A DNA stretch of 64,000 bases from Streptomyces violens (GTDB lineage: Bacteria > Actinomycetota > Actinomycetes > Streptomycetales > Streptomycetaceae): assembly GCF_000717745.1 (NCBI RefSeq), contig NZ_JOBH01000025.1, positions 1 through 64,000 on the forward strand. The letters are read 5' to 3'. Under the pieces are notes generated by a model. It was not told where the DNA came from. It worked only from the letters and a program-made list of their open reading frames with translations, and did not search any database. Positions 1-12,709 of this stretch are shown in pieces; within the stretch, counting starts at the first letter, position 1, and every line of letters starts with the position of its first letter. The position numbers were made by a program, and so were the translations under genes.

Positions 1-526
1 CACCACCCTCGTCGAACCGGGCGACCACATCGTGGCCGTCGTCCCCACCTACCAGCAGCACTACTCCATCCCGGACAGCTACGGCGCCCGCGTCGACCAC
101 CTGACGTTGCGTGAGGAGCACGGCTGGCTTCCCGACCTGGACGAACTCGACCGCCTGGTCACCCCGGAGACGAAGCTCATCGCCGTCAACAATCCCAACA
201 ACCCCACCGGCGCCCTCATCGACGCCGCCGGGCTGACCCGCATCGCGAAGATCGCCGATCGCGTCGGGGCGTGGGTGCTGTGCGACGAGGTCTACCGGGG
301 CGTGGACCAGGACGGCGACGGCTTCACCGCCTCGATCGCCGACCTGTACGAGCGCGGCATCTCCACCGGCAGCATGTCCAAGCCGTACTCCCTGGCCGGG
401 CTGCGCCTGGGCTGGATCACCACCGTACGCATCGGCTTCGCCGACGACACGGAGACCTTGCGCACCGGCCTGCAGTTGGTCGGCCGGTTCCTCGACCAGC
501 TGGAGCCCGATCGGCCGTCCTCATAG
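1..526 (+). pseudogene. Class I/II PLP aminotransferase, 5' truncated by window edge and internally deleted
   Basis: The reading frame is open from base 2 and its start lies outside the window. Visible fold-type I aminotransferase motifs are NPNNPTG (188-211), CDEVYRG, and SMSKPYSLAGLRLGW, with the PLP-binding lysine codon at 380-382. Straight after GLRLGWI the frame runs into TVRIGFADDTETLRTGL, which looks like the extreme C-terminal segment of the same family; its arginine at 428-430 would bind the substrate carboxylate. In intact enzymes these two landmarks are roughly 130-150 residues apart; here they are 16 apart. The simplest reading is an in-frame internal deletion removing most of the large-domain end and small domain, so the product is probably inactive. 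The family call is firm, the substrate is unknown. Confidence 0.7.
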
Positions 527-532
527 GCGACT

Positions 533-949
533 TCAGGGTTTCTTGGCGGTTTGCTCGTCGAAGTGGGAGCGGTTCCGGGAGATCTCGTCGTGGTGGGTGC
601 CGGCCCAGTCGATCAGCGCGGTGACGGCGACGAGCAGGGTGGCGCCCAGGTCGGTCAGCGCGTACTCGACCCGCGGGGGCACCTCGGGGTAGGCGGTCCG
701 GGTGACCAGACCGTCGCGTCGCAGTTGGCGCAGAGTGTGGGTGAGCATGCGCTGAGAGATGCCGGGGATGGAACGCTGCAGATCGGTGTAGCGAAGGGGG
801 CCGCTTTCCAGGGTGCCGATCACGAGCACGGCCCACTTGTCGCCGGCCCGCTCGACGATCTGCCGGATGGTCTCGCCCTGCTCCGCCGGCCAGCGCGAGC
901 ACGGCCCGGCGGGAACAGCCGCCCGGCCGGCCTGCGACTCGGTTGCCAT
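533..949 (-). CDS. HxlR-family winged-helix transcriptional regulator
   Basis: A 138-residue protein with the HxlR layout: a cysteine near the N-terminus (GPCSRWP), then helix-turn-helix and wing (KWAVLVIGTLESGPLRYTDL, GISQRMLTHTLRQL, RDGLVTRTAYPEVPPRVEYALT). The ATG at 949 was chosen because it gives the usual family N-terminus; a much longer open frame upstream lies inside the neighbouring reductase gene and is spurious. It is divergent from the quinone-oxidoreductase-like gene at 1059, a very common HxlR arrangement in which the regulator senses electrophiles or quinones through the cysteine and represses the reductase. Regulation of the neighbour is inferred from position. The 3' end abuts the aminotransferase remnant tail to tail. 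Confidence 0.88.
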   Translation of the reverse strand: MATESQAGRAAVPAGPCSRWPAEQGETIRQIVERAGDKWAVLVIGTLESGPLRYTDLQRSIPGISQRMLTHTLRQLRRDGLVTRTAYPEVPPRVEYALTDLGATLLVAVTALIDWAGTHHDEISRNRSHFDEQTAKKP

Positions 950-970
950 CCCGGCCTCCGTTCCGTTGCG

Positions 971-1036
971 CACACGGGTGTGCCTTTTGTATCGCCTTCC
1001 ATTCTGACCCAACATTTGGTTACGCACTAAAGGTAA
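971..1036. promoter_or_regulatory. Divergent HxlR/reductase promoter with two inverted repeats
   Basis: The 109-bp gap between the HxlR gene and the reductase gene contains CACAC-GG-GTGTG (971-982) and TTAC-N9-GTAA (1020-1023 and 1033-1036). The second sits just upstream of the reductase ribosome binding site (GGAGGA, 1048-1053) and resembles the GTA/TAC-type half sites bound by HxlR regulators. Operator function is inferred only. Confidence 0.4.
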
Positions 1037-1058
1037 GAAACGACGTCGGAGGACGAAT

Positions 1059-1964
1059 ATGCGCATGCGCGCCGCGACAGTCTCCCGCTTCGGCGGGCCC
1101 GAGGCCGTCGAGATCACCGAGCTTCCCGTGCCCGTGGCGGGGCCGGGACAGGTACGGATCAAGGTGGCGGCAGCTGCCTTGAATCCAGTGGACGCTGCCA
1201 TGCGTTCCGGCGTCTTCGGCGGCGGCGACGGTGCACGGATCGGTCTGGGCTGGGACGTCGCCGGCACCATCGACGCCGTCGGCGACGGGGCGGGTTGGGC
1301 GGTCGGTGACCGTGTCATCGGCCTGGCCACGGGCCATCGCACTCCGCTGGGCACCCACGCCGAGTACGCCGTGCTCGATGCGGATGCCATCGCGGCCGCT
1401 CCCGCCACTCTGAACGACATCCACGCCGCGGCCCTGCCCCTCAACGCACTGTCCGCGCTCCAGGCGCTGGAGATGCTGGCACTGCACCCGGGGCAGAACC
1501 TGCTGGTCACGGGAGCTGCCGGCGGGGTCGGGGGGCACGCGGTGGAACTCGCGCACCACCGAGGGCTGAAGATCACCGCACTCGCCTCCGCGAGCGACGA
1601 GGAGTTCGTCGTCTCCCGGGGCGCCGACCACTTTCTCTCCCGCGGCCGGACACCCACGCCCGCCGACTTCGATGGTGTACTCGACGCCGCGATGCTGGGG
1701 CGCGACGCGCTCGCCGCGGTCCGCGACGGCGGCACCTACATCGGCGTGTGGCCCGGCCAGGAGCCGCAGCCCGAGCGCGGCATCCGGATCGACGCCCTGG
1801 ACGTACGGGCCGACAGTGCGCAGTTGGCCGTACTGGCCCGCCTCGCCGACACGGGTGCGCTGTTGCCCCGCGTCGCACAGACCCACCCGCTCGACGCCGC
1901 GGCCACGGCCCACGCCCGGCTGGCCGAAGGCGGCCTGCGCGGACGCATCGTCCTCGTGCCCTGA
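1059..1964 (+). CDS. Zinc-free NADP-dependent quinone oxidoreductase-like protein (MDR superfamily)
   Basis: A 301-residue medium-chain reductase. The N-terminal GroES-like part (ALNPVDAAMRSG, GLGWDVAGTIDAVG) lacks the zinc-binding cysteines, and the Rossmann nucleotide site reads VTGAAGGVGGHAVELA. The C-terminal HARLAEGGLRGRIVLVP is the standard end of quinone-oxidoreductase proteins. ATG 1059 follows a good ribosome binding site. It probably reduces quinones or enones with NADPH in the cytoplasm. Divergence from the HxlR gene suggests induction by reactive electrophiles. The substrate cannot be read from sequence. Confidence 0.88.
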   Translation: MRMRAATVSRFGGPEAVEITELPVPVAGPGQVRIKVAAAALNPVDAAMRSGVFGGGDGARIGLGWDVAGTIDAVGDGAGWAVGDRVIGLATGHRTPLGTHAEYAVLDADAIAAAPATLNDIHAAALPLNALSALQALEMLALHPGQNLLVTGAAGGVGGHAVELAHHRGLKITALASASDEEFVVSRGADHFLSRGRTPTPADFDGVLDAAMLGRDALAAVRDGGTYIGVWPGQEPQPERGIRIDALDVRADSAQLAVLARLADTGALLPRVAQTHPLDAAATAHARLAEGGLRGRIVLVP

Positions 1965-1997
1965 AGCCCCCTGAAGCCCCGAGGAGTGGGCAGCGGT

Positions 1998-3347
1998 TCA
2001 GGCCGCGCTGGAGCTTTCCAGTGAGGCGCCCAGCGTTTCCGGGGCGAGTGCTACCGAGACCAGCGTGCCGCCCAGGGACACGATGCCCGCGAGGAGCAGA
2101 GTCGCGCCCACGCCCCAGGACTCCAGGGCGATCGGGGTGAGGAAGGTGCCGGCGGCCGCGGCGACCCGGCTGAAGCCGGTGCCGATGCCCACGGCCGTGG
2201 CCCGGAACTCCGTGGGGAACAGCTCGTTCGGGTAGATCCACTGCAGGAGGGTCGGGCCGCCGATGGCGACGGCGTAGACCGCGAAGAGGATGCCACCCAG
2301 CACGACGGGCAGGTCCGGGAAAAGGCCGAGCACCATGAGCGGAAGGGTCGCGGCGGCGAAGGAGGCGATCAGCAGCGGACGGCGCCCGATCCGGCCGAGC
2401 AGTGGCAGGAACGCAACGCAGCCGACCAGGAAGACCAGGCTGATCACACCGGAGCCGAGATTGGAGCTGCCCTCCCCGGCCAGCCCCATCGCGGTCAGCA
2501 GCTGCGGCCCGAACGCGTAGATCGCGTAGATGGGCATCACCGAGCAGGCCCAGAAGACGGCGACGAAGACGGTGCGGCGGCCGTACACGCCGCGGAAGAC
2601 GGCGGTGAGACGGGCGGGCTCCGTGGGGACCTCCAGCTCGTCAATGGTGGCGTCGGGGCCGAAGACCTTGCGCATCACGGCCTGCGCCTCTTCGGTACGG
2701 CCCTGGGAGAGCAGCCAGCGCGGCGACTCGGGCGTACCCATCCGCATCAGGACCAGGATCGCGGCGGGAATGGCGGGGCAGGCCAGCAGCCAGCGCCAGC
2801 CGTCCGGGCCGAGGCGGAGCAGCAGGTCACCGACGAGGTACGCGGCGGCGCTGCCGAGCGACCACATGACGGTGAGCAGGCCGAGCATCGCGCCGCGGTG
2901 CTTGCGCGGGGAGAACTCCGCGAGCAGCGAGGTCGCGATCGGGTAGTCCGCGCCGACCGCGACGCCGATGAGGAAGCGCAGGACCAGTAGCTGTTCCGGG
3001 CCGGTGACGAATGCCTGGGCCACCGAGAAGACCACGATCGCGGCCAGGTCGATGGTGTACATGATGTGCCGGCCGAAGCGGTCGGTGACGTACCCGAAGA
3101 CGGTGCCGCCGACGAGCAGGCCCAGCAGTGCGGCCGCCGCGAGCAGGCCCTCATAGGCGCCGCCGAGGTGCCACTTCGGGCCGAGCTGGGTGAGGGCGAC
3201 ACCGATGACGCCGAGGATCAGCCCGTCGAGGAAGGGGCCGCCGGCCGAGTAGACGGTGAGCCGGCGGTGGAACGAACTGAGTTTGCTGTCCTCGAGAAGG
3301 TCGCGGCCACTGCCGGCGACGGGTTGCGATGCGGTGGTCGGCGGCAT
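1998..3347 (-). CDS. MFS transporter (sugar/aromatic-acid:H+ symporter type)
   Basis: A 449-residue, 12-helix major facilitator. It shows the loop motif GYVTDRFGRH after TM2, RFLIGVAVGADYPIATSLLAEF in TM4-5, PESPRWLLSQGR before the long central loop, and GRIGRRPLL at the second-half repeat. These are typical of the sugar porter and aromatic-acid symporter branches. The start at 3347 is preceded by CCGGAGGTGG; a longer open frame upstream has no comparable site. It is divergent from the GntR gene at 3582, so it may be part of the same regulon as the DUF1989/pxp operon and import its substrate. That link is positional. Confidence 0.85.
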   Translation of the reverse strand: MPPTTASQPVAGSGRDLLEDSKLSSFHRRLTVYSAGGPFLDGLILGVIGVALTQLGPKWHLGGAYEGLLAAAALLGLLVGGTVFGYVTDRFGRHIMYTIDLAAIVVFSVAQAFVTGPEQLLVLRFLIGVAVGADYPIATSLLAEFSPRKHRGAMLGLLTVMWSLGSAAAYLVGDLLLRLGPDGWRWLLACPAIPAAILVLMRMGTPESPRWLLSQGRTEEAQAVMRKVFGPDATIDELEVPTEPARLTAVFRGVYGRRTVFVAVFWACSVMPIYAIYAFGPQLLTAMGLAGEGSSNLGSGVISLVFLVGCVAFLPLLGRIGRRPLLIASFAAATLPLMVLGLFPDLPVVLGGILFAVYAVAIGGPTLLQWIYPNELFPTEFRATAVGIGTGFSRVAAAAGTFLTPIALESWGVGATLLLAGIVSLGGTLVSVALAPETLGASLESSSAA

Positions 3348-3447
3348 GGGCCACCTCCGGGTGCGGAGAGACGGGGGACGGCGCGCGCCACGGCGGCGTG
3401 ACGGCTCGGCCAAGTGGCGGACAACGTAGAAATGGTTGAACGATCCT

Positions 3448-3460
3448 GTCAAGGCTTGAC
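3448..3460. promoter_or_regulatory. Palindrome GTCAAG-G-CTTGAC in the MFS/GntR divergent region
   Basis: The 234-bp intergenic region 3348-3581 holds this 13-bp perfect inverted repeat, flanked by GATC on both sides. It is the best operator candidate for the adjacent GntR regulator. A TAGCGT hexamer (3569-3574) ends 7 nt before the GntR ATG at 3582 and would give a leaderless transcript. Confidence 0.4.
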
Positions 3461-3581
3461 GATCAGCTCCCCAAAGAAAGCCTTATGGGCTGCTGGTCGG
3501 TAAGGGTTTCTGGACCCTCCAGGCCGTCCACCACGCAAGACGGTCTCCATTTTGATGAACAATCCTGATAGCGTGCCCGCC

Positions 3582-4268
3582 ATGCCTGAGGAGATCCACG
3601 CCGACGCCCCCCAGGGCGACGTCGCCGCCGACACCGTGGCCGACCGGCTGCGCGAGCGCATCAGCCGCGGTGAGTTGGCGCCCGGCACGCCACTGCGCGA
3701 TGCCGCGCTCGCGGGCGAGCTGGGCGTCTCGCGCAACACACTGCGCGAGGCGGTCCGACTGCTGGTCCACGAAGGCCTGGCCGTCCATCAGCTCTACAAG
3801 GGCGCGGCGGTCAAGCGCCTCGAGGTGGCGGACGTGCACGACATCTACGCCGCCCGGCGTTGCATCGAGCTGCGGGCCGTCGAGGAGAGCGTGTACTCCC
3901 CGGCCGAGGCGTTGGACGATCTCGACCGGAGGGTCACCGAGGCCGAGCGGGCCGCCGCGGCGGAGCGCTGGAACGAGGCGGGCACCTGCTCACTTGGCTT
4001 CCACCGCGCCGTGGTGCACCTGCTCGGCAGCGCCCGGCTGGACCGCTTCTTCGACACCACCGCGGCCCAACTCCGCCTGGCCTTCGCGGAGTTCCCGCAG
4101 GAGCAGGACTTCCAGGCGCAGTACGTACCGCGCGACCGCGTGGTCTGCGATCTGCTGCGCTCCGGCGGGCGGGCCGAGGCCGCGGCGGCCCTGCGGCAGT
4201 ACCTGGACGACTCCGAGCGCGAGGTCGTCGACATGGTCCGGGCGGCCGCCGCGGCCCGGCAGAGCTGA
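3582..4268 (+). CDS. GntR-family regulator, FCD/FadR subfamily
   Basis: About 228 residues. The N-terminal winged helix reads RLRERISRGELAPGTPLRD and GVSRNTLREAVRLLVHEGL. The C-terminal all-helical FCD effector domain begins at DIYAARRCIELRAVEE and contains the metal- or ligand-binding histidines (FHRAVVHLLGS). TTG 3552 and ATG 3555 are possible earlier starts; ATG 3582 is preferred because a TANNNT hexamer lies exactly 7 nt upstream. It heads a run of five co-oriented genes (DUF1989, pxpA, pxpB, pxpC) and is the obvious candidate regulator of them. The inducer is unknown, plausibly a small carboxylate such as 5-oxoproline. Confidence 0.88.
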   Translation: MPEEIHADAPQGDVAADTVADRLRERISRGELAPGTPLRDAALAGELGVSRNTLREAVRLLVHEGLAVHQLYKGAAVKRLEVADVHDIYAARRCIELRAVEESVYSPAEALDDLDRRVTEAERAAAAERWNEAGTCSLGFHRAVVHLLGSARLDRFFDTTAAQLRLAFAEFPQEQDFQAQYVPRDRVVCDLLRSGGRAEAAAALRQYLDDSEREVVDMVRAAAAARQS

Positions 4269-4320
4269 CCCGAGCCGATCCGAGCCGATCCGAGCCGACC
4301 CGACCCGATCCGAGCTGACC
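4261..4320 (+). repeat. Six tandem 10-bp units (consensus CGAGCCGATC)
   Basis: Six head-to-tail decamers run without interruption from the last codons of the GntR gene, whose TGA is at 4266-4268, to 21 bp before the next start codon. Two units are identical and the rest differ at one or two positions. The array occupies almost the whole 73-bp gap and ends just before the AGGAGG at 4330-4335, so copy-number changes would alter the spacing between the regulator and its operon without changing the frame of either gene. Confidence 0.85.
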
Positions 4321-4341
4321 TGTACTTCTAGGAGGATCCCC

Positions 4342-5184
4342 ATGGCCACCACCGCAGCCGCCTACCAGGCCACCAAGGGCGGCCCGCTCGATGTCGACAG
4401 AGCCTTCTACGACCGGGTGTCCGGTACCCCCGAGGGCCGCGAGCTGGTCGACAAGTTCGAGATACCGATCCGCTCCGGCCAGGCGTGGGAGGTGCCGGCC
4501 GGGCACCTGTGCCGGCTGGTCACCGTCGAGGGCCCGCAGGTCGGCGACCTCAACGTGTGGAACCGCAACGACCCGCGCGAGCGACTGTGGGCCTCCCGTA
4601 CGCGGCAGCTCCAGCGCGCGCACGTGAGCACGTACGACCGGCTCTGGTCGAACCTGCCGTTCCTGCGCCCGCTGCTGACCATCACCGATGACACGCTGGC
4701 CGAGTACGGGCGCGACCCCGAGGGCGGCCGGGTGCACGACCTGCTCGGCACCCGCTGCGACCCGTACGTCAATCAGATGCTGACCGGCGAGGCATTCGAC
4801 TTCCACTGCCACAGCAACCTGACGCGGGCCGTCCTCCCCTACGGCCTCACCGAGTTCGATGTGCACGACGTGCTGAACGTCTTCCAGTGCACCGGGCTGA
4901 ATGAGGACGACCAGTATTTTATGAAGGACTGCCCGGCCCGCCCCGGCGACCACTTCGAGTTCTTCGCCGAGCTGGACCTGCTCTGCGCGCTCTCCACCTG
5001 CCCCGGCGGCGACCTGTCCGTCCCGATGTGGGGCCCGGACGCGCACGACCCGGTCGAGGTCTGCCACCCCATCGGCGTCGAGGTCTACAAGGTCGACCCC
5101 GAGCTGCTGGCGGGCTGGCAGCAGCCGGAGCGCGCCGCGTACCGCAACCTCCACGGCATCAACCTCCCGACCTGGCAGAGCTGA
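4342..5184 (+). CDS. DUF1989 (urea-carboxylase-associated) family protein
   Basis: 280 residues. Family features seen are WEVPAGHLCRLVTVEGPQVGDLNVWN, the histidine/cysteine-rich stretch DFHCHSNLTRAVLPYGL, VLNVFQCTGLNEDDQYFMK, and a late SVPMWGPDAHDPVEVCHPIGVEVY. Conserved Cys/His/Asp residues suggest a metal or hydrolytic site. ATG 4342 follows an ideal AGGAGG. Family members sit next to urea or guanidine carboxylases, where related pairs act as carboxyguanidine deiminases. Here the partner genes encode 5-oxoprolinase instead, an unusual pairing. It could deiminate or hydrolyse a precursor that feeds 5-oxoproline. Family call sure, reaction unknown. Confidence 0.82.
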   Translation: MATTAAAYQATKGGPLDVDRAFYDRVSGTPEGRELVDKFEIPIRSGQAWEVPAGHLCRLVTVEGPQVGDLNVWNRNDPRERLWASRTRQLQRAHVSTYDRLWSNLPFLRPLLTITDDTLAEYGRDPEGGRVHDLLGTRCDPYVNQMLTGEAFDFHCHSNLTRAVLPYGLTEFDVHDVLNVFQCTGLNEDDQYFMKDCPARPGDHFEFFAELDLLCALSTCPGGDLSVPMWGPDAHDPVEVCHPIGVEVYKVDPELLAGWQQPERAAYRNLHGINLPTWQS

Positions 5185-5227
5185 GCCGATCCCGCCACGA
5201 GCACGCGAGAGGAACCAGAGGAACCAC

Positions 5228-6028
5228 ATGACTGTCATCGACCTCAACAGCGACCTCGGCGAGGGCTTCGGCCAGTGGACGCTGGGCGACGACGACGCCC
5301 TGCTGTCCATCGTCAGCAGCGCCAATGTCGCCTGCGGCTACCACGCGGGCGACCCGACCGTGATGCGCCGCGTCTGCGAGCTGGCCGCCGAGCGCGGCGT
5401 CGCCATCGGCGCCCAGGTCGGCTACCGCGACCTGCCCGGCTTCGGCCGCCGCTTCATCGACGTCGACCCGCGCGAGCTGGTCAACGACGTGGTGTACCAG
5501 ATAGCCGCGCTGGACGGCTTCGCCAGGCTGGCCGGTACGAAGGTCGCGTACGTCAAGCCGCACGGCGCGCTGTACAACGCGATCGTCCACCACGAGGCGC
5601 AGGCCGAGGCCGTCGCCGACGCGGTCAGCCGGTACGACGTGAGCCTCCCCGTGTTGGGTCTGCCCGGCAGCGCCTGGCTGCGCAAGGCCGCCGAGGCCGG
5701 GCTCACCCCGGTCCACGAGGCCTTCGCGGACCGCGCGTACACTCCCGAGGGCACGCTCGTCTCGCGCCGTGAGCCGGGCGCGGTGCTGCACGACCCGGAC
5801 GTCATCGTGGCCCGCTGCCTGCGGATGGTCATCGAGGGCGTGGTCGAGGCGATCGACGGTACGGAGGTGCCGCTGACGGTGCGTTCGCTGTGTGTGCACG
5901 GCGACACCCAGGGCGCGGTGGAGATCGCCCGCCGGCTGCGCAAGGAGTTCGACGCGGCGGGGCTGTCCCCGACGCCGTTCGCCACGCCGTCCGCCGCGGT
6001 CGCCACGGGCGCCGCCGGGCAGCGCTGA
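5228..6028 (+). CDS. pxpA: 5-oxoprolinase subunit PxpA (LamB/YcsF family)
   Basis: 266 residues with the family hallmarks DLNSDLGEGFG at the N-terminus, SSANVACGYHAGDP, GAQVGYRDLPGFGRR, YVKPHGALYN and SLCVHGDTQGAV. In the prokaryotic 5-oxoprolinase complex PxpA, with PxpB and PxpC, cleaves 5-oxoproline (pyroglutamate) to glutamate using ATP in the cytoplasm. ATG 5228 is preceded by GAGAGGAACC. It lies 43 bp after the DUF1989 gene and its stop is 7 bp before pxpB, so the three pxp genes are a tight operon. Confidence 0.93.
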   Translation: MTVIDLNSDLGEGFGQWTLGDDDALLSIVSSANVACGYHAGDPTVMRRVCELAAERGVAIGAQVGYRDLPGFGRRFIDVDPRELVNDVVYQIAALDGFARLAGTKVAYVKPHGALYNAIVHHEAQAEAVADAVSRYDVSLPVLGLPGSAWLRKAAEAGLTPVHEAFADRAYTPEGTLVSRREPGAVLHDPDVIVARCLRMVIEGVVEAIDGTEVPLTVRSLCVHGDTQGAVEIARRLRKEFDAAGLSPTPFATPSAAVATGAAGQR

Positions 6029-6035
6029 GGCCCGT

Positions 6036-6679
6036 ATGACGACCCCGCTGCGCGGCGTCCGCAGGGCCGGCAGTGCGGCACTGCTCGCCGAACTGGCCGA
6101 CTTGGCCGACGTGCTGGCCCTGCGCGCCGCGTTGGAACGTGAACGACCGGAGGGCGTACGGGAGTTGGTCGCGGCCGCCCGTACACTGCTGGTCACCTAC
6201 GATCCGGCGGTCACCGGGCAAGACCGACTCAGCCGTACGGTCGCCGAGCGGGCCGCGGCGCTGCCGGAGCAGGGCGGCCCGGCCACGCAGGAGACGGACT
6301 ACGACACGCTCGTCGTCCCGGTCCGTTACGACGGGCCCGACCTCGCGGACGTCGCCGAGCTCACCGGCCGCACCGTCCGCGAGGTGATCGACCGGCACAC
6401 CGCACCGCTCTACACGGTCGCCTTCGCCGGCTTCATGCCCGGCTTCGGCTATCTGGTCGGCACCGACCCCGTACTGCACCTCCCCCGCCGCAGCGAGCCG
6501 CGCACCGCCGTACCGGCCGGCTCGGTCGCCGTGGCGGGCGGCTTCACCGGTGTCTACCCGCGCTCCTCCCCCGGCGGCTGGCAGCTGCTGGGCAGCACCG
6601 ATGTGCCGCTGTGGGACGAGGACCGCACTCCGCCGGCGCTGCTCGTCCCCGGCAGGACCGTACGTTTCGAGGAGACAAC

Positions 6680-6683
<4 letters not shown>
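6036..6683 (+). CDS. pxpB: 5-oxoprolinase subunit PxpB (KipI/allophanate hydrolase subunit 1 family)
   Basis: 215 residues. The family core is visible as YDTLVVPVRYDGPDLADVAE, FAGFMPGFGYLVGTDP, the basic/proline PRRSEPRTAVPAGSVAVAGG, and YPRSSPGGWQLLGSTDVPLWD. It is the partner of PxpC in ATP-dependent opening of 5-oxoproline. The ATG at 6036 uses a TGAGG that overlaps the pxpA stop codon, and its own stop overlaps the GTG of pxpC, indicating translational coupling. A longer open frame upstream overlaps pxpA and is not needed. Confidence 0.92.
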
Positions 6684-11305
<4,622 letters not shown>

Positions 11306-11443
11306 GAAGCGGCATCCATCGTTGAGAACGGGAGCAGAACGGGAGCAGAGTGGGAGGAGAGTGGGAAAAGTGGGGGCAGAGCGACAGCGATCGCCCGGAA
11401 GCGCTGTCGGGGTGAAGATCATTTACGCACCCGCGCCCACCGT

Positions 11444-11469
11444 AACAGGGCCTGTTGGCCCGTCAACAG
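11444..11469. promoter_or_regulatory. Overlapping AACAG/CTGTT inverted repeats between encapsulin and DUF2993 genes
   Basis: Within the 258-bp divergent gap (11306-11563) AACAGG-G-CCTGTT (11444-11456) overlaps CTGTTG-N6-CAACAG (11452-11469), giving three spaced half sites. They are well placed to control the encapsulin-geosmin operon, the divergent gene, or both. Closer to the encapsulin start (about 11326-11385) the DNA is a purine-rich run with repeated GGGAGCAGA-type units that would form a pyrimidine-rich mRNA leader. Confidence 0.4.
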
Positions 11470-11563
11470 TGGGTGATCTGCGCGTGGTTACCGGTGCCTC
11501 CCGGGTGCTCGCCGACTGCGGGCCGGGCATTACTTGGCCGTAGCGGTAGTCGTGTGATCGCAT

Positions 11564-12643
11564 GTGGTGGTGATCTCGAACGGACCTCCCGCAGACTCCA
11601 CGGCACGGATTCCGGCGGCCCGCGCTTCCCACGAGGGCGCGGACCGGGACGGTGAGTGCTCAGACACGGGCGATACGGCCGATACGGCCCCCGGGGGCCG
11701 GCGCACCGGCCGGCGCGCTGCCCGGAGGGTCGCGAAGACGGTCGTCGGCCTGGGCGTTGTACTCGCGTTTCTCGCCCTCGGCGACCGCTGGGCCGTGCTC
11801 TACGCCGAGAACCTGGCGGCGCAGAAGATGCAGGACGCGCTGAAGCTCCGTGCCGAGCCCGAGGTGCACATCGACAGCTTCCCGTTCGTCGCGCAGCTCG
11901 CCACGGGCCATCTCGACCATGTCGAGGTCAACGTCCCCGACGTGTCGGCCGGGCGGGTCTCCGTCGCGCAGGTGAACGGAACGGTGGACGACCTGCGGAT
12001 CGTCGGCTCCCTCCCGGCCTCGGTCAAGGGCGCGGTCCTGAGCCGGGTGCGCGGTGAGGTGTTCCTCGACTTCGACGACCTGAACCGCGAGGTCGGGGCG
12101 TCCCAGGTCCGCCTGACTCCCGGCCCGCAGAAGAACACCGTACTGGCCCAGGGCGAGCTGCCGGTGGCCGGCAAGGAGGCGAGCATCCGGGCGCGGGCAC
12201 ACCTGCAGCGCACCGGCGACCACGGCCTGGCCATGACCGTGGCGGACACCCGGCTGGTGGTACCCGGTCTGCTCACGTACACGCCGGGCAAGGGCGGCGG
12301 CCTGCAGCTCACCACACCCACCGCCGACAAGATGGACGAGCGCGCCCTCCAGCAGGCGACCGGGCAGCAGCGGCTCCGCCCGGACCAGCTCATGAAGGGC
12401 CGCGCGCTGGACGCACTCGCCGAGCACCCGTCGCTGCTGAAGCCCACCGGTATCGATCCGTCGCTGATCCGGGGCCTGCAGAAGGTCCGGGAGCCGAAGG
12501 TCGCGGAGGACATGGAATTCTCGGCCCAGCTACCGGACAACCTGCCCGGTGACCTGCGGCTTCGCGGAATCTCCGTAACGAAGGACGGCGTACGGGCGGA
12601 ACTGTCCGGCGCGGACGTACCGCTGGGCGGCGGAACGCCCTGA
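11564..12643 (+). CDS. LmeA-like DUF2993 phospholipid-binding protein
   Basis: About 359 residues from the first GTG; the exact start is uncertain because three consecutive GTG codons begin the frame and no clear ribosome binding site is visible. After a polar N-terminus, an arginine cluster (GRRTGRRAARRVAK) precedes one hydrophobic segment (TVVGLGVVLAFLALGD), consistent with a signal anchor. The rest is the DUF2993 fold: LKLRAEPEVHIDSFPFVAQL, GHLDHVEVNVPDVS, and a C-terminal RLRGISVTKDGVRAELSG. Actinobacterial relatives (LmeA) bind phosphoinositides and affect cell-envelope glycans. It faces the cell surface, ends at a strong terminator, and is divergent from the encapsulin operon. Confidence 0.78.
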   Translation: MVVISNGPPADSTARIPAARASHEGADRDGECSDTGDTADTAPGGRRTGRRAARRVAKTVVGLGVVLAFLALGDRWAVLYAENLAAQKMQDALKLRAEPEVHIDSFPFVAQLATGHLDHVEVNVPDVSAGRVSVAQVNGTVDDLRIVGSLPASVKGAVLSRVRGEVFLDFDDLNREVGASQVRLTPGPQKNTVLAQGELPVAGKEASIRARAHLQRTGDHGLAMTVADTRLVVPGLLTYTPGKGGGLQLTTPTADKMDERALQQATGQQRLRPDQLMKGRALDALAEHPSLLKPTGIDPSLIRGLQKVREPKVAEDMEFSAQLPDNLPGDLRLRGISVTKDGVRAELSGADVPLGGGTP

Positions 12644-12656
12644 CGGGACGGGGCCG

Positions 12657-12696
12657 CGCGGCCGGGGCCCGTCCCGACCGGCGGGCCCCGGCCGCG
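12657..12696. terminator. Strong bidirectional hairpin, 15-bp perfect stem
   Basis: CGCGGCCGGGGCCCG (12657-12671) and its exact reverse complement (12682-12696) are separated by a 10-nt loop. The hairpin lies between the convergent ends of the DUF2993 gene and the secreted-protein gene and can serve both. There is no T-run, as is normal in high-GC actinobacteria. Confidence 0.75.
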
Positions 12697-12709
12697 CCCG
12701 CCTCACCCG

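Noticed and set aside
533..1735. 400-residue version of the HxlR gene
   Set aside because: Everything upstream of 949 lies antisense inside the reductase gene and the HxlR family is about 110-150 residues.
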